A stretch of DNA of 64,000 bases from Streptomyces sioyaensis. GTDB lineage: Bacteria > Actinomycetota > Actinomycetes > Streptomycetales > Streptomycetaceae. The notes beneath the pieces are model-generated. The model worked only from the letters and a program-made list of their open reading frames with translations. It did not search any database and was not told the DNA's origin. Within the stretch, counting starts at the first letter, position 1; each line of letters starts with the position of its first letter. A program made the position numbers and the translations under genes. Positions 25,064 to 32,747 of the stretch are shown here, one piece after another. The DNA lies in assembly GCF_004122735.1 (NCBI RefSeq), contig NZ_SDIF01000005.1, positions 62,001 to 126,000 on the forward strand. The letters run 5' to 3'.

Positions 25064-25791
25064 CCGGCGCTTTGTGGGGACTCTTCTTCGAGGGGCTGTG
25101 GATCACCATCCAGTTGATGGTCTACAGCGCCGCCCTGGCCGCGGTCGTCGCCTTCAGCGTCGGCCTCGCCCGCACCTCACGGTTCTGGATCGTCCGCTTC
25201 CTGTCCGGTGTCTATGTGGAATTCTTCCGCGGCACCTCGGCACTGGTGCTGATGTTCTGGCTGTTCTTCGCGCTGCCGCTGCTGGGCTGGCAGTTGGTCG
25301 GCATCTGGGCGGGCACCCTGGCGCTGGGCCTGTCGTACGGCGCGTACGGCTCCGAGATCGTCCGCGGCGCCGTCCAGGCGGTGGCCCCCGCCCAGCGCGA
25401 GGCGGCCATCGCGCTGAGCTTCACGCCCTGGCAGCGGCTGCAGAAGGTGATCCTTCCGCAGGCCGTCCCCGAGATGATGCCGCCGTTCAACAACCTGCTG
25501 ATCGAGCTGCTCAAGGGCACCGCGCTGGCCTCGCTGCTGTCCATCGGCGAACTCACCTTCCAGGCCAAGCTGGCCCGGCTGTCGACCGGTCAGAGCGCCC
25601 AGATCTACGGCATCATCCTCGTCCTCTACTTCGCGGTCGCGTTCGTGCTGACCCGGATCATGCGGGTCCTGGAGCGCCGCGCCAAGGCCTCGATCGGCCG
25701 GGCGGTGCCCAAGGGCGAGGGCTGGTTCTCCCGCAAGCTGCCCGTCGAAAAGCAGGGTCCCGAGGCGCTGGCCACCGGAGGAAAGCCGTGA
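25060..25791 (+). CDS. ehuC: EhuC-like ABC permease
   Basis: 243-residue inner-membrane permease of the HisM/GlnP type with about five membrane segments and the EAA loop (APAQREAAIALSFTPWQRLQKVILPQAVPEMMPPFNN). Start and stop overlap its neighbours by four bases (ATGA, GTGA), so the unit is translationally coupled. It pairs with the next permease to form the translocation channel. Confidence 0.85.
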   Translation: MTGALWGLFFEGLWITIQLMVYSAALAAVVAFSVGLARTSRFWIVRFLSGVYVEFFRGTSALVLMFWLFFALPLLGWQLVGIWAGTLALGLSYGAYGSEIVRGAVQAVAPAQREAAIALSFTPWQRLQKVILPQAVPEMMPPFNNLLIELLKGTALASLLSIGELTFQAKLARLSTGQSAQIYGIILVLYFAVAFVLTRIMRVLERRAKASIGRAVPKGEGWFSRKLPVEKQGPEALATGGKP

Positions 25792-26441
25792 ACAACTGGT
25801 CGTGGAGCTATGTCGGCGAGATCATGCCCGACATCCTCAAGGGGCTGTGGATCACCGTCCAGGCGACGATCTACGGCTCGCTGGTGTCGTTCGCGCTCGG
25901 CCTGGTCTGGGCGCTGGCGCTGCGCGCGCCGAGCCGCTGGGTGACCTGGCCGGTGAGCGTCTTCGTCGAGTTCATCCGCAACACCCCGCTGCTGGTGCAG
26001 CTGTTCTTCCTGTTCTTCGTCCTGCCGGGCTGGGGACTGACCTTCGCGCCGCTGACCACCGGCGTCATCGGCCTGGGCCTGCACTACTCGACGTACACCT
26101 CGGAGGTCTACCGCGCCGGTATCGAGGGGGTCCCGCCCGGCCAGTGGGAGGCCGCGACGGCGCTGAGCCTGCCGGCCCGGCGCACCTGGATCGCGGTGAT
26201 CCTGCCGCAGGCGTTCCGCCGGGTGGTGCCCGCGCTGGGCAACTACGTCATCGCGATGTTCAAGGACACGCCGCTGCTGGCCGGCATCACCGTCGCCGAC
26301 ATGCTCTTCCAGGCGAACAGCATCAGCGCCACCACCTTCGACTACCTGGAGCCGATCACCGTCGTCGGCATCCTCTTCGTGGTCATCTCCTACCCCACCT
26401 CCCTCCTCCTGCGAGCCCTGGAGCGTCGCCTTGTCCGCTGA
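25788..26441 (+). CDS. ehuD: EhuD-like ABC permease
   Basis: 217-residue second permease (HisM/GlnP type). The EAA loop is PPGQWEAATALSLPARRTWIAVILPQAFRRVVPALGN, followed by KDTPLLAGITVADMLFQAN, which is typical of polar amino-acid importers. GTG 25788 overlaps the ehuC stop. Its own end overlaps the start of the ATPase gene by eleven bases. Confidence 0.85.
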   Translation: MNNWSWSYVGEIMPDILKGLWITVQATIYGSLVSFALGLVWALALRAPSRWVTWPVSVFVEFIRNTPLLVQLFFLFFVLPGWGLTFAPLTTGVIGLGLHYSTYTSEVYRAGIEGVPPGQWEAATALSLPARRTWIAVILPQAFRRVVPALGNYVIAMFKDTPLLAGITVADMLFQANSISATTFDYLEPITVVGILFVVISYPTSLLLRALERRLVR

Positions 26442-27264
26442 CAGCAATCACCCGAAGGACCACACCGGAGAAACGACGAGCCCCGCGGAGTCCGGAGGAG
26501 GCGCCGAGCTGATCCGCTTCGACAAGGTCACCAAGCGGTTCGGCACCCACACCGTCCTGGACTCGCTGGACTTCACCGTCTCGTCGGGCAAGCACGTCAC
26601 CCTCATCGGCCCCTCCGGCTCCGGCAAGACCACGATCCTGCGGCTGCTGATGACGCTGCTGAAGCCGGACGAGGGCACGATCAAGGTCGGCGGCCAGTAC
26701 CTGACGCACGAGGAGAAGGGCGGCAAGCTCGTACCGGCCGGGGAGAAGCACACCCGCGAGGTCCGCAAGAAGATCGGCATGGTCTTCCAGCAGTTCAACC
26801 TCTTCCCGAACATGAAGGTGCTGCGGAACATCACCGAGGCGCCGGTGCACGTCCTCGGGATGGACAAGGACGCCGCCGAGGAGCGGGCCCGCGAGCTCCT
26901 CGACCTGGTGGGCCTGACCGAGCATCTCGACAAGTACCCCACCCAGCTCTCCGGCGGCCAGCAGCAGCGGGTCGCCATCGCCCGGGCGCTGGCGATGCGC
27001 CCGCAGGTGCTGCTGCTGGACGAGGTGACGTCGGCGCTCGACCCGGAGCTGGTGGCCGGGGTGCTGGACGTGCTGCGGGACATCGCCCACACCACGGACA
27101 TCACGATGCTGTGCGTGACCCACGAGATGAACTTCGCCCGGGACATCTCCGACGACGTCCTGATGTTCGACGCCGGACGGGTCATCGAGTCCGGCTCCCC
27201 GGAGAAGATCTTCACCGAGCCGGAGCACGAGCGCACCCGGGAGTTCCTGAGCGCCGTGCTGTGA
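26431..27264 (+). CDS. ehuA: EhuA-like ABC transporter ATPase
   Basis: 277-residue ATPase powering the importer. Walker [11 protein letters not shown]-loop VFQQFNLFP, signature LSGGQQQR, Walker [14 protein letters not shown] and switch histidine VTHEM are all intact. The start is TTG 26431 with GGAG upstream, inside the end of ehuD. The first 25 residues are a polar extension beyond the usual start. A 12-bp hairpin terminator follows. Confidence 0.85.
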   Translation: MSADSNHPKDHTGETTSPAESGGGAELIRFDKVTKRFGTHTVLDSLDFTVSSGKHVTLIGPSGSGKTTILRLLMTLLKPDEGTIKVGGQYLTHEEKGGKLVPAGEKHTREVRKKIGMVFQQFNLFPNMKVLRNITEAPVHVLGMDKDAAEERARELLDLVGLTEHLDKYPTQLSGGQQQRVAIARALAMRPQVLLLDEVTSALDPELVAGVLDVLRDIAHTTDITMLCVTHEMNFARDISDDVLMFDAGRVIESGSPEKIFTEPEHERTREFLSAVL

Positions 27265-27294
27265 ACGGCACGCCGTAGGCAGTTGGCCAGGGGG

Positions 27295-27327
27295 GCGGGT
27301 GGTGTGTCGTCGGGGCACACCACCCGC
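27295..27327 (+). terminator. Terminator of the importer operon
   Basis: Perfect 12-bp stem GCGGGTGGTGTG / CACACCACCCGC with a nine-base loop, 31 bases after the ehuA stop. Confidence 0.75.
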
Positions 27328-27403
27328 TGTCGTTCCCGCCCCGGTGCGGATGGCCGGATACCCCTCGGGGCCCGGCGGCTCCCGGACGCCCGGCCTTGTG
27401 ACC

Positions 27404-27501
27404 TTGGCATATGCCAACGTCGCGCGCCCCGGTCCGGAAAACCGGGACGCGCTTCATTTCGGTCAAGACCCCCTCCGCCAACGGTCGTTGGCCGCTATCG
27501 T
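27404..27501 (+). promoter_or_regulatory. Two palindromes and a -10 box upstream of the IclR gene
   Basis: TTGGCATATGCCAA (27404-27417, perfect 14 bp) and GCCAACGGTCGTTGGC (27477-27492) share TTGGC/GCCAA half-sites. TATCGT at 27496-27501 is a fair -10 just after the second one, so a protein bound there would block or recruit polymerase. Autoregulation by the IclR protein is a reasonable guess. These lie in the 340-base gap between ehuA and the regulator; nothing else is seen in it besides the terminator. Confidence 0.5.
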
Positions 27502-27604
27502 GAGGGCAGCCCCCGTTGTCCGGGAGCGGCCGGGCCCTGTCCGCCGGCCGTGACCACCGGCGGAGGCCACGACGCAAGCGGTACCAACCTGCTAGGGGGA
27601 CACC

Positions 27605-28363
27605 GTGGCGCTGAAGCCCGAGCCGACCGCGCCGTTCCATTCGGTGCAGTACGCCCTGCGCGTACTCGAAGCGATCTCCAGGCACGCCGGCGGTGTGACC
27701 GACGCGCAGATCGCCCGCGACACCGGCCTGTCCCCCGGCCACCTCGCCCACATGCTGTCGATGCTCCGGCGCGAGGGCTATGTCGAGCAGCTCTCCGACG
27801 GCGCGAATGTCATCGGCGACGCACTGCTGCTCCTGGGCTCGGGCAACAAACGCAACCAGGCCCTGCGCAACAAGCTTCAGGTCACCCTCGACCAGCTGCG
27901 CGACTCGGTCGGCGCGGCGGTGTACATCAGCCGGTACATCGACGGCGAGGTGAAGATCCTCCACTACGCCGACGGGCCGCTGGCTCCCAAGGTCAACGAG
28001 TGGGCCGAATTCCACCGCACCGCGCACGCCAGCGCCGTCGGCAAATGCCTGCTCGCCCAGCTCGACCACGACGGCCGCAAGGACCACCTCTCCCGCCACA
28101 AGACCGCCCGGCTCACCTCCCGGACGATCACCAACGAGAAGGTCCTGTTCCACAAGCTCGACAGCCAGCCGCCCACGGTCCCCGTGCTCGACCTCCAGGA
28201 GTACGCCGTCGGCACGGTCTGTGCGGCCGTACCGATCACCGCCGGTGCGACGGTCGGCTGCCTGGCCCTGTCCATGCCGCTGGAGCACGCCCACCGGCTG
28301 CGCCAGGCCGCCGACGCGCTCAACCGCAAGGCCGCTCCGGTCCTGCTGTCGCTGGCGATCTGA
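27605..28363 (+). CDS. IclR-family transcriptional regulator
   Basis: 252 residues: an N-terminal winged helix-turn-helix (SVQYALRVLEAISRH, TDAQIARDTGLSPGHLAHML, REGYVEQL) and a C-terminal IclR effector domain (VGAAVYISRYIDGE, HASAVGKCLLAQLD, VCAAVPITAGATVGCLALSMP). GTG 27605 has GGGGGA four bases upstream. It could control the adjacent importer and catabolic genes. It also resembles, from memory, SsgR, the IclR-type activator of ssgA in sporulating Streptomyces, and an SsgA-like gene lies 3.4 kb away. Which role holds cannot be decided from sequence alone. Confidence 0.8.
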   Translation: MALKPEPTAPFHSVQYALRVLEAISRHAGGVTDAQIARDTGLSPGHLAHMLSMLRREGYVEQLSDGANVIGDALLLLGSGNKRNQALRNKLQVTLDQLRDSVGAAVYISRYIDGEVKILHYADGPLAPKVNEWAEFHRTAHASAVGKCLLAQLDHDGRKDHLSRHKTARLTSRTITNEKVLFHKLDSQPPTVPVLDLQEYAVGTVCAAVPITAGATVGCLALSMPLEHAHRLRQAADALNRKAAPVLLSLAI

Positions 28364-28422
28364 GCCGGGTCGCGGCCGGACGGTCGGCGGCGGGGACCGT
28401 CGCTCGGTCCTCCCGGCCGTGG

Positions 28423-28452
28423 TCCGGAGCACCCCTCTCGACCAGGTAGTAT
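28423..28452 (+). promoter_or_regulatory. Promoter of tRNA-Lys copy 2
   Basis: TAGTAT (28447-28452) is the -10. The -35 position holds TCCGGAGCACCC rather than TTGACA, 18 bases upstream. The promoter of tRNA-Lys copy 3 has TACGGAGCACCC at the same spacing, so this box is probably a shared element. Confidence 0.5.
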
Positions 28453-28467
28453 TTCTTTCGTCAGCGC

Positions 28468-28541
28468 GCGCCGCTAGCTCAGTTGGTTAGAGCAGCTGAC
28501 TCTTAATCAGCGGGTCCGGGGTTCGAGTCCCTGGCGGCGCA
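28468..28541 (+). tRNA. tRNA-Lys (CTT), copy 2
   Basis: Identical over all 74 bases to the copies at 14165 and 32636: anticodon loop CTCTTAA, acceptor GCGCCGC/GCGGCGC, no encoded CCA. Confidence 0.95.
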
Positions 28542-28547
28542 CGTATC

Positions 28548-28583
28548 GAGTGGGCGTTTCCGGTTCTCCGGGAACGCCCACTC
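28548..28583 (+). terminator. Terminator after tRNA-Lys copy 2
   Basis: 14-bp stem GAGTGGGCGTTTCC / GGGAACGCCCACTC with one wobble pair and an eight-base loop, followed by TGCTGTG. Confidence 0.7.
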
Positions 28584-28630
28584 TGCTGTGTGGGGGCGGG
28601 CGGATGGGGAGCCCGTCGGCGGCCACCGGT

Positions 28631-30397
28631 TCAGCGGTCCAGAAGGTGCGCCCGGTCGTGCTCGCGGTAGAGCGCCAGGAGCGCGGCCCGGTCCCCGGCG
28701 GTGAACGGGCGATAGGCGCTGCCGGCGGGGAGGGCCCGGGCGGCCGGGCCCGTCGGGGTGAGCGGTGACCACCAGACCGGGTCCGGGCACCGGAATCCCT
28801 CCCGCCGCAGGGCGACGCGGTGCACCTTGTTCGTGGCGGTCACCGGCAGCGCGGCCATCGTCCGGACGAAACGGGGCGCCATCTTCGTGCCGAGGTCGGG
28901 CTGGGCGGCGAGAAAGGCCGTGAAATCGTCCGGGTCGAACGCGGCGCCGTCCGGCACCGCGAGGGCCGCCATGACCTGGTCGCCGGCGACGGGATCGGGC
29001 ACCGCGTAGACGGCGGCGCCGGCGGCCGGGGCGTAACGGGCGAGGATGTTCTCGATCATCGCGGCGGCCAGGTTCTCGCTGTCCACCCGCAGCCGGTCGT
29101 CCGTCCGCCCGGCGAAGTGGAAGAAGCCCGCGGCGTCCCGGAAGAAGAGGTCGCCGGTCCAGTACCAGCCGGCGCCGGTCCGGCCGTCGCCCCGGCCGCG
29201 GGTACGGGCGGCGGTCGCCTCGGGGTTGCGCCAGTAGCCCTCGAAGGAGCTGCGGCCGCGGTTGACCAGCTCGCCTATCGCCTCCGCGCCGTTCAGCAGC
29301 CGGCCGGCCGGATCGAGCCGGGCGCGCGGCAGCTCGGCTCCGGTCTCCGGGTCGACGACGGCGAGATCGTCGCCGGGCGCGGGCCGGCCGACGGCGCCGG
29401 GCGGGGTGTCCGGGGTGCGCTGGAGCGCGGCGCCGCCCTCGGAGGAGCCGTACCCCTCCGTCAGGCGGACGCCGAACCGTGCGGCGAAGCGGGCGGCGTC
29501 GACGGCGCCCGCCTCGGTGCCGAACCCGCGGCGCAGCGGATGGTCCCGGTCGTCGGGGGCGGGCGGGGTGGCGAGCAGATACTGCACGGCCCGGCCGACA
29601 TAGGTGAAGTAGGTGGCCCCGTAGCGGCGGACGTCGGGGAGGAAGGCGGAGGCCGAGAAGCGGCGGCACAGCGCCACGGCCGCGCCGCCGGCGAGCGCCG
29701 GGGCCCAGCCGGCGATCACCGCGTTGCCGTGGAACATCGGCATGCAGAGGTAGTGGACGTCGTCCCGGCGCAGCCCGAGATGGCCGGCCAGCGACCGCCC
29801 GGCGGCGGCCAGCCGGCCCTGGGAGCAGACGGCGGCCTTGGGGGCGCCGGTGGAGCCGGAGGTGAAGGTGAGCAGCATCCGGGTGGCGGGTGCCGGGGTG
29901 CCGCCCGGGCCGGAGGTGATCTCGTCGGGCGTCGTGCCCTCGTACGGCGCGAGCAGCTGCCGGTAGGCCGGGTCGTCCACGACGAGGATCCGCTCGGGCG
30001 GGAGCGGGAGGTCCAGGCCGGCCAGCAGCGGCAGCCGGGCGCGCTCGGTGATCAGCAGCGCGCAGTCGGTGTGGGCGAGGTCGCGGGCGAGCTCCGGGCC
30101 GCGGCGGGTGGGGTTGAGCCCGGCGACGGCTGCCGCGGCGAGCGCCGCCGCACTCAGCCACAGCGGATACTCCGGGACGTTGTCGAGCAGCACCCCCAGG
30201 TGCGGCGGCACACCACGGGGCAGCAGCTCCCGCAGCAACGCGGCCCGCGCCGCGGCGCCGCCGGCCAGCTGATGATGGCTGAGCCGCAGCTCCCCGTACA
30301 TCGCCCCCACCCGGTGATCGCCCCACTGCGCACGGACGAGCTCCGCGAGGGGGGCGGCGCCGGAACTGCCGCTGGGGCCGGGGCCGTTGGCTGACAT
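28631..30397 (-). CDS. Acyl-CoA ligase / AMP-dependent synthetase
   Basis: 588-residue adenylate-forming enzyme that would activate a fatty or other carboxylic acid as AMP ester and CoA thioester. Motifs: A3 TFTSGSTGAPKAA, A5 YGSSEGG, A7 YWTGDLFF, A8 GRTDDRLRVDSENL and the C-terminal lysine in TATNKVHRVALR. It resembles the FadD17/FATP-like branch by texture. ATG 30397 is the best start; the frame continues upstream to 30571 but through the operator-like repeat. It is monocistronic, convergent with tRNA-Lys copy 2. Confidence 0.8.
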   Translation of the reverse strand: MSANGPGPSGSSGAAPLAELVRAQWGDHRVGAMYGELRLSHHQLAGGAAARAALLRELLPRGVPPHLGVLLDNVPEYPLWLSAAALAAAAVAGLNPTRRGPELARDLAHTDCALLITERARLPLLAGLDLPLPPERILVVDDPAYRQLLAPYEGTTPDEITSGPGGTPAPATRMLLTFTSGSTGAPKAAVCSQGRLAAAGRSLAGHLGLRRDDVHYLCMPMFHGNAVIAGWAPALAGGAAVALCRRFSASAFLPDVRRYGATYFTYVGRAVQYLLATPPAPDDRDHPLRRGFGTEAGAVDAARFAARFGVRLTEGYGSSEGGAALQRTPDTPPGAVGRPAPGDDLAVVDPETGAELPRARLDPAGRLLNGAEAIGELVNRGRSSFEGYWRNPEATAARTRGRGDGRTGAGWYWTGDLFFRDAAGFFHFAGRTDDRLRVDSENLAAAMIENILARYAPAAGAAVYAVPDPVAGDQVMAALAVPDGAAFDPDDFTAFLAAQPDLGTKMAPRFVRTMAALPVTATNKVHRVALRREGFRCPDPVWWSPLTPTGPAARALPAGSAYRPFTAGDRAALLALYREHDRAHLLDR

Positions 30398-30412
30398 GGC
30401 GCCAGAGGGTAG

Positions 30413-30427
30413 CTGACGCGACGTCAG
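30413..30427 (-). promoter_or_regulatory. Inverted repeat upstream of the acyl-CoA ligase
   Basis: CTGACG-CGA-CGTCAG, a perfect 6-3-6 inverted repeat 15 bases before the ligase ATG; a plausible repressor (for example TetR-type) site. Confidence 0.4.
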
Positions 30428-30509
30428 ATTTGCAGGGTGCGTACGCCCCTGCGGCCGCCGCCGGGGTCCGCGGCGGCCGGGCGCGGCGGGACGGGGGCCG
30501 GGGCGGGGG

Positions 30510-31754
30510 TCAGGCGGCCACCGTGAGCGGGGCCGTGCCGGGGCGGGCGGCCGCCTGCACCAGGGCCGCATACGTACGGCGGAGGGCGATCAGCGACTCC
30601 TGGGCCTCGCGGTAGACGGCGGCGTCCGGGCCGCCGCGGTGGGCGAGGGTCCGTACGGGTGCGCAGTGGCGGTCCATCGCACTGAGCCAGGCGCGCTGCT
30701 GCGCCGGGAGATGTCGCCGCAGGAGCTGGCGCCGGCCCTCGCCCAGCCGGCGGCCGCCGATGCCCAGCACCGCGTCGGCCGCCTGGAGGACCGGCGGTTC
30801 CAGGGCGCCCTGTTCGGCGAGCGCACCGAGCACCGCGCGCTGCTGCGGTGTGGCCGGGGCCGCCGCCAGCTCCGCCGCCTCGGCGAGGAGCTGGGCGCGC
30901 AGTGCGTGCTGGACGCGTACCAGCCGGCGCAGCGCCGTCGGGGTGGAGGAGTCGTCGGGCGAGCGGCCCGCGAGGGTCTCGGCGAGCCGGAAGAGCCAGA
31001 TCCCGTGGGCCTCCAGCCGGGTCGCGGCCAGCATCAGCCGGTCGAGACGGCTGAGCGGCTGCCCCTCGGGGGCCCAGCGGACGATCGGCACCAGGGTTTC
31101 GGTGCGGGCCAGTTGGTCGATGGGGATGTGGCGGCGCGGTTTGCGCTCGGGGGCCCAGTTGTGGAGCGCGAGGGTGGGCAGGGCGACGAACTGGTCGTGG
31201 TCGATACGGTGCGCGATCGCCGCCCACAGGTCGAGAAAGGCCTCGTCGGCGACCTCGCGTGCGGCCGGCGCCTGCGGATCGAGTCCGCACCAGCCGCAGG
31301 ACACCGCGATCACCGCGATCCGCATGGCGGCGGCTTCCGCGTTCCGCAGCGAGAGGCGGGAGACGCGCTGCCGCAGGGCGGCCAACTCACCGGCCCGGCG
31401 GGCCCGTTCCACGAGCGCGACGGCCGCCTCCCGATCGGGTGCGGTCGCGGCCGCCCGCGCCATGGCGTCCAGCCGGGTCCAGGTGCCGATCATGGAACGG
31501 ACCGGGGGCCGCTCGGGCAGGAAGCCGTGCGTGCGGGGGTCGTGCGAAGCGGCCGCGGCGGGTTCGCCGGCTGTCGCCTCGGGACCGCCGCCCTCCGCCC
31601 GGCCCGGTGGCGCGGCCTGCCGCGCGGCGGGTATGGGGGAGGCGGCGGGCTCGGCCGCTCCCGCCTCCGGAGTAGCAGCCCCGTTCACAGTCACCCCCAT
31701 GGGCTCGGCCCCGGTCGGGGGCCCGGTCGTGGTCGTGATCGTCGTCTCCCCCAT
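30510..31754 (-). CDS. Unknown protein coupled to the SsgA-like gene
   Basis: Not recognised; 414 residues. After a low-complexity alanine/proline N-terminus of about 85 residues, the rest is arginine- and alanine-rich helix (VERARRAGELAALRQRVSRLSLRN, RRLVRVQHALRAQLLAEAAEL, LLRRHLPAQQRAWLSAMDRH). One conserved-looking block holds a cysteine pair (VSCGWCGLDP) and LALHNWAPERKPRRHIPIDQLAR. ATG 31754 overlaps the stop of the SsgA-like gene as TGATG, indicating translational coupling and probably joint function in development. No signal peptide or membrane segment is evident. Confidence 0.65.
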   Translation of the reverse strand: MGETTITTTTGPPTGAEPMGVTVNGAATPEAGAAEPAASPIPAARQAAPPGRAEGGGPEATAGEPAAAASHDPRTHGFLPERPPVRSMIGTWTRLDAMARAAATAPDREAAVALVERARRAGELAALRQRVSRLSLRNAEAAAMRIAVIAVSCGWCGLDPQAPAAREVADEAFLDLWAAIAHRIDHDQFVALPTLALHNWAPERKPRRHIPIDQLARTETLVPIVRWAPEGQPLSRLDRLMLAATRLEAHGIWLFRLAETLAGRSPDDSSTPTALRRLVRVQHALRAQLLAEAAELAAAPATPQQRAVLGALAEQGALEPPVLQAADAVLGIGGRRLGEGRRQLLRRHLPAQQRAWLSAMDRHCAPVRTLAHRGGPDAAVYREAQESLIALRRTYAALVQAAARPGTAPLTVAA

Positions 31755-32173
31755 CAGCACTTCCCCGCGAGCAGCCGGGTCAGGTGGGTGTCCAGGTCGA
31801 GGTAGCGGCCCTCATGACCGGGCGGCACGATCGCCGCGGTCTGCTCCAGCCAGGGGGTCAGCTCACTCGCCCGTACCGACAGCTCGCAGATGCTGTCGTC
31901 GGTGGACAGCTCGATGTGCACCCGCCGCGGTTCGCCCGGCCGGCGGAAGGGCCACACCCGTACGTCCCCCTCCCCCGCCTCGCCGCACAGCCCGGCCAGC
32001 AGCAGCTCACGGGCGAACAGCCAGGTGGCGACCGTCCGGCCGCGACTGATGAAGGCGACCTCGACCTCGTACGGGCGGTCACTGCGATAGCTGAACCGGC
32101 CGGCCACCGGAACCGCTTCGTCCGGCCCGAGGAGGAGCTGCATCTCAAGGGTGCGCTTGGCTGTCGACACCAC
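31754..32173 (-). CDS. SsgA-like protein (SALP), sporulation regulator family
   Basis: About 139 residues of the SsgA/SsgB family, found only in morphologically complex actinobacteria, where members guide septum placement and cell-wall remodelling during sporulation. Family blocks: FSYRSDRPYEVEVAF, VATWLFARELLLAGL, GDVRVWPF, TAAIVPPGHEGRYLDLD, HLTRLL. GTG 32173 fits AAAGG at nine bases; a TTG at 32182 is too close to it. Which of the SsgA-G groups it belongs to is not clear. It is the first gene of a two-gene coupled unit. Confidence 0.85.
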   Translation of the reverse strand: MVSTAKRTLEMQLLLGPDEAVPVAGRFSYRSDRPYEVEVAFISRGRTVATWLFARELLLAGLCGEAGEGDVRVWPFRRPGEPRRVHIELSTDDSICELSVRASELTPWLEQTAAIVPPGHEGRYLDLDTHLTRLLAGKC

Positions 32174-32635
32174 GACGATCAACCTTTCCGACGGAGGGGC
32201 GAGTCCCGGGGACCCGTGTCCGGGGCGCGCGTCCTGGCAGACGTTGCTGTGGAGGGTGGGGTTGCAGGAGGTGGAAAAGGAGTGACGGACGCCATGGCCG
32301 GCGCCCCTTCGGGCGTGTGCGGTTCTTTCGTCCTGTCGGTCGCCTCAGCCTCTCAACCATCGGTCGATATCGCATGTTGACGGGGCAACTGATGATCTAC
32401 CGGCCCATCCGTCCCCTACTCTCGATCCTCACAGAGCAATGCGGGCGGACGAGCGGTCGAAGGTCCCAAGATCGCGGGACTTTCGACCGCGGCGCGGCGA
32501 CCGCCGGCGGGGTAGGGGAGGCGGAACGAACGCCACGACGGGAGTGGCGTGGATCACAGCTCCCGGGTGCGTCAGCAGCGCGGACGGGGGTACGGAGCAC
32601 CCTCCGAGTTCGTGTAAAGTTCTTCAGGTCAGCGC
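32174..32635. other. Gene-free region with a strong hairpin
   Basis: About 460 bases between the SsgA-like gene (minus) and tRNA-Lys copy 3 (plus). Its main feature is a 15-bp inverted repeat, GCGGTCGAAGGTCCC (32453-32467) and GGGACTTTCGACCGC (32476-32490), one wobble pair, eight-base loop. This could end a transcript, be part of a small RNA or bind protein. AT-richer patches around 32330-32400 may hold the promoter for the SsgA-like gene. No ORF here looks coding. Confidence 0.6.
32591..32620 (+). promoter_or_regulatory. Promoter of tRNA-Lys copy 3
   Basis: TAAAGT (32615-32620) as -10, with TACGGAGCACCC starting at 32591, at the same 18-base distance as the matching box before copy 2. Confidence 0.5.
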
Positions 32636-32709
32636 GCGCCGCTAGCTCAGTTGGTTAGAGCAGCTGACTCTTAATCAGCGGGTCCGGGGTTCGAGTCCCT
32701 GGCGGCGCA
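32636..32709 (+). tRNA. tRNA-Lys (CTT), copy 3
   Basis: Identical to the other two copies; anticodon CTT, complete cloverleaf, no encoded CCA. Confidence 0.95.
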
Positions 32710-32716
32710 CGTCACA

Positions 32717-32747
32717 CTGAGGCCCCTCGCCATGCGGGGGGCCTCAG
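32717..32747 (+). terminator. Terminator after tRNA-Lys copy 3
   Basis: Perfect 10-bp stem CTGAGGCCCC / GGGGCCTCAG with an eleven-base loop. Confidence 0.7.

Noticed and set aside
24152-27264. Firm assignment as an ectoine uptake and degradation locus
   Set aside because: The importer resembles Ehu proteins but the ectoine hydrolase, deacetylase and EutBC genes are missing, so only the transporter type is claimed.
14165-32709. Genomic island bounded by tRNA-Lys copies
   Set aside because: No integrase, excisionase, replication or transfer genes lie between them, and the genes have normal codon bias; the copies look like dispersed duplicates.
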